A stretch of 64,000 nucleotides of DNA from positions 1 through 64,000 of the forward strand of contig NZ_QHKO01000003.1 in the NCBI RefSeq assembly GCF_003260125.1. The letters are read 5' to 3'. Positions 1 to 9,895 of this stretch are shown piece by piece (within the stretch, counting starts at the first letter, position 1; each line of letters starts with the position of its first letter). This stretch comes from Lujinxingia litoralis (GTDB lineage Bacteria; Myxococcota_A; Bradymonadia; Bradymonadales; Bradymonadaceae). The translations under genes were made by a program, and so were the position numbers. The notes under the pieces are model-generated. The model was not told where the DNA came from. It saw nothing but the letters and a program-made list of their open reading frames with translations, and did no database searches.

Positions 1-62
1 TTGGGGTATGTTGATTGGTAGAACCTGGTGAGGAGTGCGGCGGGAGGGAGAGGCGCCGGGGC

Positions 63-896
63 TCAGTCCTCGTCGGGGTGACGGTGGAGCTCCATCCAGT
101 CGGTGGCGAAGTCGACCAGGGTGGGTTGGTGGATGAGGCGCGCGGTGGCGCCGCCGATCGTCGCGATGTGGAGGGTAGGGGAGGCGTGGGCGGCTTCGAA
201 GTCGCGGCCCAGACGCGGGAAGTCGTCGGTGTCCAGGGCCAGCATCGGGTAGGAGACCCAGGCGCGCTGGCCGTCGACGAGCATGGCGCAGCCCTCGGAG
301 ATGGTGGATTTGGCGGGGAAGTCGGCGCGGTGTTCGGCCAGGTGCAGCGAGGTGTTGCGCTCGTGGCCAACGCCCAGCAGGAGCACGTGGCCGTCGAGAT
401 CGTAGTGGCGAGCCAGGGGGGAGGTTTCGCCGAACTCGTGGAGGAGGGGGTGGTGGTCGACGAGCGTGGCGGCGGCCGGGCCCAGCGCGGCAAAGGAGCC
501 CACCGGGTGGGGGCTGCGGCGGGCGTCGGGGCAGGTGCGTACCAGTTCGGCGAGCTGGCCCATGAGGTTGGAGGGGGTGCGTTGGGGGTCGAAAGCGGGG
601 GTGTGGTCGCGGATGGTTTGAACCCAGTCGGCGGGGACGGGAGGGTTTTCCCAGCGGGCCGGGTCGGTGTTGAAGGAGGTGTGGGTGGGGACCATCAGGG
701 TGCCCTGAGGGCCGATGGCGTCGAGGAGGGCCAGGAGCAGGGTCTGGGCGCCGCCGACGATGAAGCCGATGCGGCGCATGGAGCAGTGCACCAAGAGGTT
801 CATGCCCGGGGTCAGGCCGAGGGCGCGCAGCTCGCTGGCGAGGGAGTCGCGGGTATGAGGGTGAGGGGTGCGACGGATGAGGGCGGCCTGGGACAT
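63..896 (-). CDS. AAC(3)-fold aminoglycoside N-acetyltransferase family protein
   Basis: The 277-residue protein matches the Antibiotic_NAT family, which transfers acetyl from acetyl-CoA to the 3-amino group of aminoglycosides or to related small amines. Visible marks are the N-terminal LLVHCSMRRIG segment with the following GPQGTLMVPTHT strand, and the family hallmark GVGHERNTSLHLAEH near residue 175-190. The length fits the family (about 260-290). It starts 18 bp after the priA stop on the same strand, so it is probably the last gene of the recG-priA transcript. A chromosomal copy beside replication-restart genes argues for a housekeeping or cryptic role rather than an acquired resistance cassette; real resistance cannot be inferred. 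Bases 1-62 beyond its stop hold no gene that I can see. Confidence 0.85.
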   Translation of the reverse strand: MSQAALIRRTPHPHTRDSLASELRALGLTPGMNLLVHCSMRRIGFIVGGAQTLLLALLDAIGPQGTLMVPTHTSFNTDPARWENPPVPADWVQTIRDHTPAFDPQRTPSNLMGQLAELVRTCPDARRSPHPVGSFAALGPAAATLVDHHPLLHEFGETSPLARHYDLDGHVLLLGVGHERNTSLHLAEHRADFPAKSTISEGCAMLVDGQRAWVSYPMLALDTDDFPRLGRDFEAAHASPTLHIATIGGATARLIHQPTLVDFATDWMELHRHPDED

Positions 897-914
897 CGCG
901 GGGCTCGGGGTGGC

Positions 915-3407
915 TCAGAGCATGTTGAGGGGGTCGACGTCGATGATGATGCGGACGTTTCGGTGGTGGGGCTGTCCGGCGTCGAAGTGGCCGGCCAGCT
1001 CCAGGGTGCGGATGGTGAAGCGGCGCAGTAGGGCGCGGTCGGCGGCTTTGAGCAGGAGCTGCCAGCGGGATCGGTTTTTGATGCGGGCGATCGGGGCCAT
1101 GGCCGGGCCGAGCATGGAGACGGCGTCTCCGAAGGCGCGCTCGGTGCGCAGGAGACGGCGGGCGGCGGTGGCGTAGTTGCGGGTGGCCTGGACGGTGGCG
1201 CCTTCGTTGGCGCCTTCGAATTTCAGGGCGATGAGGTGTCCGAAGGGCGGGTAGCCCATGGCCTGGCGCTGGGCGAGTTCGCGCTCGGCGAAGCTCTCAA
1301 AGTCGTGTTCGCGGGCGGTGAGCAGGCTGTAGTGCTCCGGGGTGTAGGTCTGGATGATGACCTTTCCGGGGCTGTCGGCGCGTCCGGCGCGTCCGGCGAC
1401 CTGGGTCAAGAGCTGGAAGGTGCGCTCGGCGGCGCGGAAGTCGGGGAAGTTTAAGCTCATGTCGGCCAGGACCACGCCGACCAGGGTGACGTCGGGGAAG
1501 TCGTGGCCTTTGGTGACCATCTGGGTGCCGACCAGGATGTCGATCTCGCGGCGGCGGAAGCTGGTCAGGAGCTGTTGGAGTCGGGGGCCGGCGCCGGTGT
1601 CGCGGTCCAGGCGGGCGACGCGGGCGCGGGGGTAGAGTTCGCGCAGGTGGGCTTCGAGCTGCTCGGTGCCCACGCCCTTGCGGTCGATGCCGGTGTGCAG
1701 GCATTCGGGGCAGGATTCGGGCATGCGCAGCGAGAAGTCGCAGTGGTGGCAGCGCAGGGCCTCCATGCGGCGATGGTAGGTCAGGGAGACGTCGCAGTGG
1801 GGGCAGTGAAAGACGTGGCCGCAGGCCTCGCAGACGACGCAGGGGGAGAAGCCGCGGCGGTTGAGAAAGAGGATGGCCTGCTTCTGGTCGTGGAGGGTGT
1901 CGTCCAGGGCGCCGAGCAGGCGAGTGGAGAGCAGGGAGGAGGGGCCGGCGGTGGGGTTGTGGGGGCCGCGGCGCATGTCGACGATATCGACCGGGGGGAG
2001 CGCGCGGGCGGCCACGCGCTCGGGCATTGCCAGGTAGGTCAGGCGGCCCTGGCGAGCGTTGTAGAAGGACTCCAGGATGGGGGTGGCGCTGCCCAGGATG
2101 ACCTGGGCCCTGGCGAGTTTGCCGCGCACCAGGGCCATGTCGCGGGCGTTGTAGCGGGTGCCCTCTTCCTGCTTGAAGCTGGGGTCGTGTTCTTCGTCGA
2201 CGACGATGACGCCCAGGTCGTTGATGGGGGCAAAGAGCGCGGAGCGGGCGCCGATGACGATGTCGACCTCATCGCGGCGGATCTGGCGCCATTGATCGAA
2301 TTTCTGGGCGGCGGTCAGGCCGGAGTGGAGCACGGCGATGCGCTCTCCGAAGTGGGAGCGGAAGACGCCGACGAACTGTGGGGTCAGGGCGATTTCGGGG
2401 AGGAGCACCAGGGCGCGGCGGCCGGCGGCCAGGGTGTCGCGGATGATGCGGACGTAGGTTTCGGTTTTGCCGCTGCCGGTGACCCCGTGGAGGACGAAGC
2501 CCTCGAAGCGGCCGGCCTGGCGGGCGCGGGCCACGGCGTCGACGGCGCGTTGCTGGGGCAGGGTGAGTTCGAACGAGGGGGCGGGCTCCACCGGGGCGTC
2601 GGCGAAGGGATCGCGGTAGACCTCTTCTTCCCAGGATTCGATCAGGCCGCGCTCCTCCAGGGCCTTGAGGCTGGAGTAGGGGCTGGCGATATGCTCGCGG
2701 ATCTCGGGTAGGGAGAGCGAGGGCATGCCGTCGAGAAGTTTGAGGATCTGGAGTTGGTTGGCGCCCAGACGGCCGGTGAGGGTGCCCCGGGGGCGAGGGA
2801 GGAGCTTGAAGTAGCGCTCGGTTTTGGGCTTGAGGGAGGCCGATTCCTGGTAGGTGACCTCGACCAGGCCGCGGAGTTCGAGTTCGGCGAGGCGGTGGTA
2901 GGTGAGTTCGGCGTGGGACTCGCGCAGGGCGGCCACCGGGGTGGGCTCGGTGTCGCTTAAGGAGGCCAGGGCTCCGGCCAGCTCCAGGGAGAGCGGGGTC
3001 TGGGGGGCGTTGGGGGCCGGGGTGCGCTGATCTTCGGGCAGGCGGCGGTAGTGCTTAATGCCCTCCACGCGCACCGCCGAGGGAATTGCCAGGCGGACGA
3101 CTTCGCCGATTGGCGAGAGGTAGTAGTCGGCGACAAAGGAGAGGAAGCGCACGTCGTGGGGGGAGAGCAGGGGCTCGGGGTCGACCAGGTCGTAGAGGTC
3201 GCGGATTTTGGGGGCCAGCGTCGGGTCGTCGAGCTCGGTGCTCAGGGCGACGATGAGGCCGGTTTTGGAGCGGTTGCGGAAGGGGACCTGGACGAGCTGG
3301 CCCGGCGCGATGTGGTCGCGCAGGTGCTCGGGCACGCGGTAGGAGAGCGCGGTGAAGAGGGGCACATCCAGGGCCACCTGGGCGTAGAGCGGGGAGGAGG
3401 AAGTCAT
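915..3407 (-). CDS. priA: Primosomal protein N' (replication restart helicase PriA)
   Basis: PriA is a 3'-5' superfamily 2 helicase that recognises stalled forks and reloads the replisome. The 830-residue product has the N-terminal 3'-DNA-binding domain (residues 5-110, QVPFRNRSKTGLIV), Walker A GVTGSGKTETY, a DEEHD Walker B box, and the Cys-rich zinc module CVVCEACGHVFHCPHC followed by CHHC and CPEC pairs. Helicase motifs V and VI (GTQMVTKGHDFPDVTLVGV, QVAGRAGR) are intact. It is longer than E. coli PriA (732). Its start overlaps the recG stop by 4 bases (ATGA), so the two fork-rescue helicases are translationally coupled. Confidence 0.97.
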   Translation of the reverse strand: MTSSSPLYAQVALDVPLFTALSYRVPEHLRDHIAPGQLVQVPFRNRSKTGLIVALSTELDDPTLAPKIRDLYDLVDPEPLLSPHDVRFLSFVADYYLSPIGEVVRLAIPSAVRVEGIKHYRRLPEDQRTPAPNAPQTPLSLELAGALASLSDTEPTPVAALRESHAELTYHRLAELELRGLVEVTYQESASLKPKTERYFKLLPRPRGTLTGRLGANQLQILKLLDGMPSLSLPEIREHIASPYSSLKALEERGLIESWEEEVYRDPFADAPVEPAPSFELTLPQQRAVDAVARARQAGRFEGFVLHGVTGSGKTETYVRIIRDTLAAGRRALVLLPEIALTPQFVGVFRSHFGERIAVLHSGLTAAQKFDQWRQIRRDEVDIVIGARSALFAPINDLGVIVVDEEHDPSFKQEEGTRYNARDMALVRGKLARAQVILGSATPILESFYNARQGRLTYLAMPERVAARALPPVDIVDMRRGPHNPTAGPSSLLSTRLLGALDDTLHDQKQAILFLNRRGFSPCVVCEACGHVFHCPHCDVSLTYHRRMEALRCHHCDFSLRMPESCPECLHTGIDRKGVGTEQLEAHLRELYPRARVARLDRDTGAGPRLQQLLTSFRRREIDILVGTQMVTKGHDFPDVTLVGVVLADMSLNFPDFRAAERTFQLLTQVAGRAGRADSPGKVIIQTYTPEHYSLLTAREHDFESFAERELAQRQAMGYPPFGHLIALKFEGANEGATVQATRNYATAARRLLRTERAFGDAVSMLGPAMAPIARIKNRSRWQLLLKAADRALLRRFTIRTLELAGHFDAGQPHHRNVRIIIDVDPLNML

Positions 3408-5482
3408 CGGGAGGCGTCTCCCAGGAGCAGGCGTCGGGCGTCCTGACGGGCGGCCTGGAGCCAGTGCGCGTCGCGGAGCACATCACCGAAGCGAAATTCG
3501 GGGAGGCCGGCCTGTTTGACGCCCAGAAATTCGCCGGGGCCGCGGATGGAGAGGTCGGTTTCGGCGAGTTCGAAGCCGTCGTCGGTCTGGACAAAGGCGG
3601 CCAGGCGGCGTTCGGCGTCTTCGGTCAGGGTGAATCCGGCGATGAGGATGCACATGGAGTCGGCCGATCCGCGGCCGACGCGGCCGCGCAGCTGGTGGAG
3701 CTGGCTGAGGCCAAAGACTTCCGGGTTTTCGATGATCATCAAGGTGGCGTTGGGGACGTCGACGCCGACCTCGACCACGGTGGTGGCGCAGAGGACATCG
3801 ATGTCGGCGTTGGCAAAGCGTTGCATCACGGCGTCTTTGGCGGCGCCGTCCATGCGGCCGTGGAGCACGCCCAGGCGCAGGCCTTTGAGGGGGCCGTTGG
3901 CCAGGCGTTCGGCCTCTTCGGTGACGGAGCGACGGTTTGCGGCGGCCTCGCTGGCTTCGACCAGGGGGTAGACGAAGTAGGCCTGTTCGCCGGTCTGCTG
4001 GATGCGCTCTTTGACGTAGTCGTAGATTTTGGGGGCGCGGGAGCGGTCGCGCAGTTCGGTGCGCACGGGTTTGCGGCCCGGGGGCTTTTCGCGGATGAGG
4101 GTCAGGTCGAGATCGCCGAAGACCGCGTGGGCCAGGGAGCGGGGGATGGGGGTGGCGGTCATGGCCAGGAGGTGCGGGTCCTGGCCTTTGGCCAGGAGGG
4201 AGTCGCGCTGGTCGACGCCGAATTTATGTTGTTCGTCGACGATGACGAGTGCCAGGGACTGGAAGCGGACCTCGTTTTGGAAGAGGGCGTGGGTGCCGAT
4301 GACCAGGGGGAGATCTCCCTGGGCCAGGCGGGCCAGGGTGTCGCGGCGCTCGGCGGCCGGCTGGGAGCCGACCAGGAGCGCGTGGGGGATGTCCAGGGCT
4401 TCAAAGAGGGCGTGGGCGTTGCGGGCGTGCTGGCGGGCCAGGATCTCGGTGGGGGCGAGGATGGCGACCTGGTGGCCGTTGGCGATGGCGATGGCGGCGG
4501 AGAGCAGGGCGACGACGGTTTTTCCGCTGCCGACATCACCCTGGAGGAGGCGTCGCATGGGGACGCGGGTGGAGAGGTCGTCGGCGATGGTGGCGATGGC
4601 CTTTTTCTGGTCGCCGGTGAGTTCGAAGGGGATCTTTTTGAGGAGTTCTCGGCCCAGCGTGCGTTCGGTGAGGCGGGGGGCCTGGGCGGCACGGCGCTGG
4701 GCGATGTAGCGCTCGGTGAGCGCGAGTTGAAGGTCGAAGAACTCCTGGTAGATCAGGCGGTTGCGGGCGGTGATGAGCTCTTGGCGGAAGCGCTCCAGAT
4801 CGTCGTAGGGGCGCAGCACATGGATCACGCGCAGGGCATCGGCCAGGGTGGGGAGTTGGTGCTCCTGGAGGAGGTGGGCGGGGAGTCCTTCCTGGAGGTC
4901 GGCGTGGAGGAGCTCGAAGGCCTGGGTGATGGCCGGGGGTAGCAGGGAGTCGCGGACCTCTTCCATGGAGCTGTAGATGGGGACGACTTCGGTGCGGGGG
5001 GCGCGGGTTTCTTCGCCGCGGAGGATCTCGAAGTTGGGGTGCACCATCTGGGGCGGGTCGCGCTCATGGTCGAGCTTGCCTTCGACGCGCATCCAGTCGC
5101 CGGGGCGGAAGCGTTTGACGAAGCCGGGGAAGGCCAGGTTGAACCAGATCAGCTTGAATTCGGCGTCGTCGACCTGGAGGCGCACCTCCAGGGGGGCGCG
5201 GCTGTGGCGCGCGGGCGGGAGGACGTGGGAGATCTGGCCGATGACCTCCACAAAGGAGGCGCGGCGTTCGAGCAAGGCCTGACCGGGCCAGAAGCGGTAG
5301 GTGGGCCGGTACTTGCGGGGCATGTGCAGCAGGAGGTGGAGCTGGTCGAGGATGCCCCGCTCGCGCATGCGGGCGGCGGTTTTGGGGCCGATGCCTTTGA
5401 GGCGCTCCAGCCCCAGGGGGTGCGGGTGCGCCAGGTGCAGGGTGAGACGGCCGGCGATGGCAGGGGGGGATGAGTCAGTCAT
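3404..5482 (-). CDS. recG: ATP-dependent DNA helicase RecG
   Basis: RecG is a monomeric dsDNA translocase that regresses stalled forks and processes branched recombination intermediates. The sequence shows an N-terminal helix-hairpin-helix-like start (LKGIGPKTAARM), the OB-fold wedge domain (roughly 60-190), Walker A GDVGSGKTVVALL, the RecG-specific DEQHKFGVDQR box, TATPIPRSLA, and the C-terminal QLRGRVGRG motif. The length of 692 equals that of E. coli RecG. It lies 28 bp after the stop of the upstream Cys-rich lipoprotein gene and overlaps priA by 4 bp. Co-transcription of recG and priA joins two enzymes acting on the same substrate. Confidence 0.97.
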   Translation of the reverse strand: MTDSSPPAIAGRLTLHLAHPHPLGLERLKGIGPKTAARMRERGILDQLHLLLHMPRKYRPTYRFWPGQALLERRASFVEVIGQISHVLPPARHSRAPLEVRLQVDDAEFKLIWFNLAFPGFVKRFRPGDWMRVEGKLDHERDPPQMVHPNFEILRGEETRAPRTEVVPIYSSMEEVRDSLLPPAITQAFELLHADLQEGLPAHLLQEHQLPTLADALRVIHVLRPYDDLERFRQELITARNRLIYQEFFDLQLALTERYIAQRRAAQAPRLTERTLGRELLKKIPFELTGDQKKAIATIADDLSTRVPMRRLLQGDVGSGKTVVALLSAAIAIANGHQVAILAPTEILARQHARNAHALFEALDIPHALLVGSQPAAERRDTLARLAQGDLPLVIGTHALFQNEVRFQSLALVIVDEQHKFGVDQRDSLLAKGQDPHLLAMTATPIPRSLAHAVFGDLDLTLIREKPPGRKPVRTELRDRSRAPKIYDYVKERIQQTGEQAYFVYPLVEASEAAANRRSVTEEAERLANGPLKGLRLGVLHGRMDGAAKDAVMQRFANADIDVLCATTVVEVGVDVPNATLMIIENPEVFGLSQLHQLRGRVGRGSADSMCILIAGFTLTEDAERRLAAFVQTDDGFELAETDLSIRGPGEFLGVKQAGLPEFRFGDVLRDAHWLQAARQDARRLLLGDASR

Positions 5483-5510
5483 GGGAGCGGCCGGTAGTGG
5501 CCCGGGGGAA

Positions 5511-6554
5511 TCAGGAAGGCTGGCAGAAGCGCAGGTGGCTGTAGGGGGCCGGGGCTGGCAGGCAGGCGCGGCCCTGGCAGTCGGCCGGGGTGTCGCAGGG
5601 TTTGAGGCAGAGCTGGTTGTTCTGGGCGTCGGGGATGCAGCGCAGCTCGGCCGGGCAGCCGTTGGTGTGGAGGTTGGCCACCGCGCAGGGGCTGAACTCG
5701 GATTTGGAGGCGAAGCCGCCGTTGATCAGGCAGCGCGTGGCGGGCTGGCAGCTGAGTTGGGGGTAGTCTTTGTTGGGGGCGCAGGCCTGTCCGGCGGGGC
5801 AGGCGTTGCTGGCGAGGATGTCGCAGGTTGGCGAGCAGAAGCCCACGCCGTAGTAGTTGGCATCGCTGTCGTCGTTGACGCAGATTTCGTCTTCGGCGCA
5901 GCCCTGGCCCGTGGCGAGTTCGCACATGTTGACGCAGCGGGCCTGGCGCGGGTCGGGGGCTGCAAAGGAGTGGCAGTGCAGGCCGGGGCCGCAGCTGCTG
6001 GCGCCGCCCTCGGCGCAGCTATCGCCGAGCTGGCCGGTGCCCAGGGTCTCGGGGGCGGCGCAGGAGGGGGAGAATTCCACCGCGCCGGGCGGGGGGATAA
6101 AGCGCAGGTAGCAGGCCTGGTTGTCGGTGCAGCCGGTCTGGTCGACCGGGTTGCAGTCGCCGGAGAGCGGCGGCACGTCATCGGGGCAGCTCAGCGGAAC
6201 GCACTGGCTGGCCACACAGGTCTCGGTGGTCTCGCAGGCGTTGTTGCAGGTGCCGCAGTGCTGCGGGTCGAGGTTGGTGTCGACGCAGCGCTGGTCGCAG
6301 CTCACCAGGCCGAGTTCGGCGCAGGTGGGGGGCTCCAGGGCATCGGCGTCGTTCGCATCGGCGTCGGGACCTTCGACATCGGCGTCGGATGGGTCGGCAT
6401 CGGCATCGTGGACGTTGGAGGCGTCGCCGGCGTCGGGATCGACCTGGTCGACCGGGGCCGGGACCGAGTCGAGGTCGAAGTGAAGGTTGCAGCCGGCCGT
6501 GGCAAAGAGTGCCAGGCTGAGCGCGAAGAGGAGCGAGCGCGTAGAGGAGGTCAT
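5511..6554 (-). CDS. Cys-rich lipoprotein with Asp/Ala-rich linker
   Basis: No specific function is recognised. The 347-residue protein has a lipoprotein signal peptide with lipobox ATAGC (Cys about 22), then a linker of about 50 residues dominated by Asp and Ala, then a Cys-rich C-terminal region. One stretch (CDQRCVDTNLDPQHCGTC) resembles the short Stig1-like Cys pattern common in myxobacterial surface proteins. The many spaced Cys residues imply disulfides, so the mature domain should be extracytoplasmic. It is packed between the TPR protein (15 bp) and recG (28 bp) on the same strand, which suggests co-transcription rather than a shared function. Confidence 0.75.
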   Translation of the reverse strand: MTSSTRSLLFALSLALFATAGCNLHFDLDSVPAPVDQVDPDAGDASNVHDADADPSDADVEGPDADANDADALEPPTCAELGLVSCDQRCVDTNLDPQHCGTCNNACETTETCVASQCVPLSCPDDVPPLSGDCNPVDQTGCTDNQACYLRFIPPPGAVEFSPSCAAPETLGTGQLGDSCAEGGASSCGPGLHCHSFAAPDPRQARCVNMCELATGQGCAEDEICVNDDSDANYYGVGFCSPTCDILASNACPAGQACAPNKDYPQLSCQPATRCLINGGFASKSEFSPCAVANLHTNGCPAELRCIPDAQNNQLCLKPCDTPADCQGRACLPAPAPYSHLRFCQPS

Positions 6555-6569
6555 CGTGAGTATCAGGGC

Positions 6570-7397
6570 TTAAAAGGTGGAGGAGAAGCGGACCATGCCG
6601 GAGCCGTCGGGGGAGAAGGCCAGGTCGATTTCGGCGGGGCCCTCAGCGGCGGTGACACCGAAGACCCACATGCCCAGACCCAGGACGGCCGCGCCGGCCC
6701 CGGAGTAGAGCAGGATGCGCCCGGTGCTGGCGCGGCTCTCAATGTCGGAGCGCAGGCGGCGGTAGTCGTCGAGGCGGCCCTGGTCGGCGGCTTGCTGGTA
6801 GGCCTCCAAATCGGAGCTGAGGCCGCGGTCGATGAGGAGTGCGCCGGTGAGGAGGCCGGCGCCGACCACGGTGGTGCCGACACCGGCCCATCCCACCAGT
6901 CCCATGCCGGCGTTGGCGTGCTGGAGAGGGGGAGGTGCGGGCAGGGCGGCGCGCGCCTCTTCCGAGTGCTGGTCGGCCTCGGCTTTGCGGGCAAGGGCTT
7001 CGGCCATCTCCGGGGCGAGGGCTTCGGCGGTGACGACCACGTGGAGGGCGTCGACGCGGGCGTCGACCCGCACGCGGGCCTGGTCGGGGAGTCCCTCCAT
7101 GCGCTGGGTGGCCAGGATGGTCTGGTAGGCCTCGCGGTGGTTGCCCAGGCGAGAGTGGGCCAGCGACATGTTGTAGAGGATCATGGGGTCGGGGCGCTGC
7201 TCGTAGGCCCGACGGAAGGAGAGGATCGCGCGCGCGTAGTTGCCCTCGATGAAGAAGCCGGCGCCCTCATCGAAGTACTGCTGGGCGAGTTCATCGGGGG
7301 TGTTCTGGGCTGCGGCGGGGCTGGCCAGGAGGCCGCAGAGCAGCAGGACGCTCAGGGGGATGAGGCGTCGGCGGAGCAAAGGCATGGTGCGATCCAT
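6570..7397 (-). CDS. Secreted TPR protein with C-terminal membrane segments
   Basis: The 275-residue protein has a signal peptide ending in SPAAAQ (about residue 31), two TPR-like helix pairs (around 35-100, YFDEGAGFFIEGNYARAI and FRRAYEQRPDPMILYNM), an Ala/Glu-rich stretch, and two hydrophobic Gly-rich segments (about 165-190 and 228-250). It therefore looks like a periplasmic TPR domain held by the inner membrane. An ATG four codons in (7385) is an alternative start. The gene lies 16 bp downstream of a Ser/Thr kinase with a PEGA-like extracytoplasmic tail, an arrangement frequent in myxobacteria. A scaffold for that kinase is a reasonable but unproved idea. Confidence 0.75.
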   Translation of the reverse strand: MDRTMPLLRRRLIPLSVLLLCGLLASPAAAQNTPDELAQQYFDEGAGFFIEGNYARAILSFRRAYEQRPDPMILYNMSLAHSRLGNHREAYQTILATQRMEGLPDQARVRVDARVDALHVVVTAEALAPEMAEALARKAEADQHSEEARAALPAPPPLQHANAGMGLVGWAGVGTTVVGAGLLTGALLIDRGLSSDLEAYQQAADQGRLDDYRRLRSDIESRASTGRILLYSGAGAAVLGLGMWVFGVTAAEGPAEIDLAFSPDGSGMVRFSSTF

Positions 7398-7413
7398 CGT
7401 AGGTGAAAGCGGC

Positions 7414-9063
<1,650 letters not shown>

Positions 9064-9165
9064 GAGGGGGCGTTCCAGACAGCAAAACCAGCGTTGAAGG
9101 GGCGCCTGCTCCTGGCGAAAGGAGCAGCCGAGGCAACCTAACAGGAGGGGGCCCGGGGCGCCAAT

Positions 9166-9888
9166 TCAAGTCGTTGGGAGGCGTGCGTCGGAGGGGCGAA
9201 TGTAGTTGGGTTCGAGCTGGACGAGGTCGTGGGGCCCGTGGGTGGCCAGATGCTGACGGGCCAGCAGAGCGACGCCCACCGCCGAGGGGGGGGCCAGGGG
9301 CGCCGGGGGGCGCAGGACGAGGTCGGCTGGAAGCTCCTGGAGGGCCGGGTAAGCCCGGATGCCGTCGCCGATGAGCGCGATGGGGTGGGGCGCGTCGAGT
9401 GTTTGGAGTTCGTCGGCCAGGAGCTCGGGGGCGCGGGTGTCTTCGGGGAGAAGCGTGAGGAGCCGGCCCTCCCGGGCGACGTAGGCCCCGGCGTAGACCT
9501 CGTGGCGGCGAGCGTCGAAGGCCACGCAGACCGGTTGACCGGGTGAGCTCAGCGCCAGGGGGAGGGCGGCGGCCGCCAGGCTGGAGACCCCGACGATCGG
9601 GCGTTGGTGGGCGCGCGCCAGGGCCTTGGACGCGGCCAGGGCTACCCGCAGGCCGGTGAAGGAGCCCGGACCCAGCCCCACGGCGAAGAGCTCCACCTGG
9701 GAGAGGTCCAGGCTCTGGGCGTTGAAGAGGGCCTCGATGTTGGCGAGCAGGGCGCTGCCGTGGTTGTAGCGCACCCGCTGGGCGCGGGTCTCCAGGAGCT
9801 GGTCGCCGTCGAGCAGCGCCAGCGCCTGGGTGCGGGTGGCGGCGTCGATGGCCAGCACCTTATCGGAGGGCAGGGAGGTCAGGGTCAT
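9166..9888 (-). CDS. tsaB: tRNA N6-threonylcarbamoyladenosine biosynthesis protein TsaB
   Basis: TsaB is the ASKHA-fold partner that binds TsaD and is needed for t6A37 modification of ANN-decoding tRNAs. The protein starts with VLAIDAATRTQALALLDGD and carries the TsaB hallmark VGLGPGSFTGLRVALAASKAL. I choose the ATG at 9888 (240 residues), which lies 7 bp after the rseP stop, rather than the longer ORF from 9942 whose first 18 codons lie inside rseP and do not resemble the family. tsaD is not in the window. Confidence 0.93.
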   Translation of the reverse strand: MTLTSLPSDKVLAIDAATRTQALALLDGDQLLETRAQRVRYNHGSALLANIEALFNAQSLDLSQVELFAVGLGPGSFTGLRVALAASKALARAHQRPIVGVSSLAAAALPLALSSPGQPVCVAFDARRHEVYAGAYVAREGRLLTLLPEDTRAPELLADELQTLDAPHPIALIGDGIRAYPALQELPADLVLRPPAPLAPPSAVGVALLARQHLATHGPHDLVQLEPNYIRPSDARLPTT

Positions 9889-9895
9889 GGCGGGC

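Noticed and set aside
9106..9127. Hairpin between tsaB and the kinase gene as a terminator
   Set aside because: The 8-bp stem is perfect, but no T-run follows on the minus strand.
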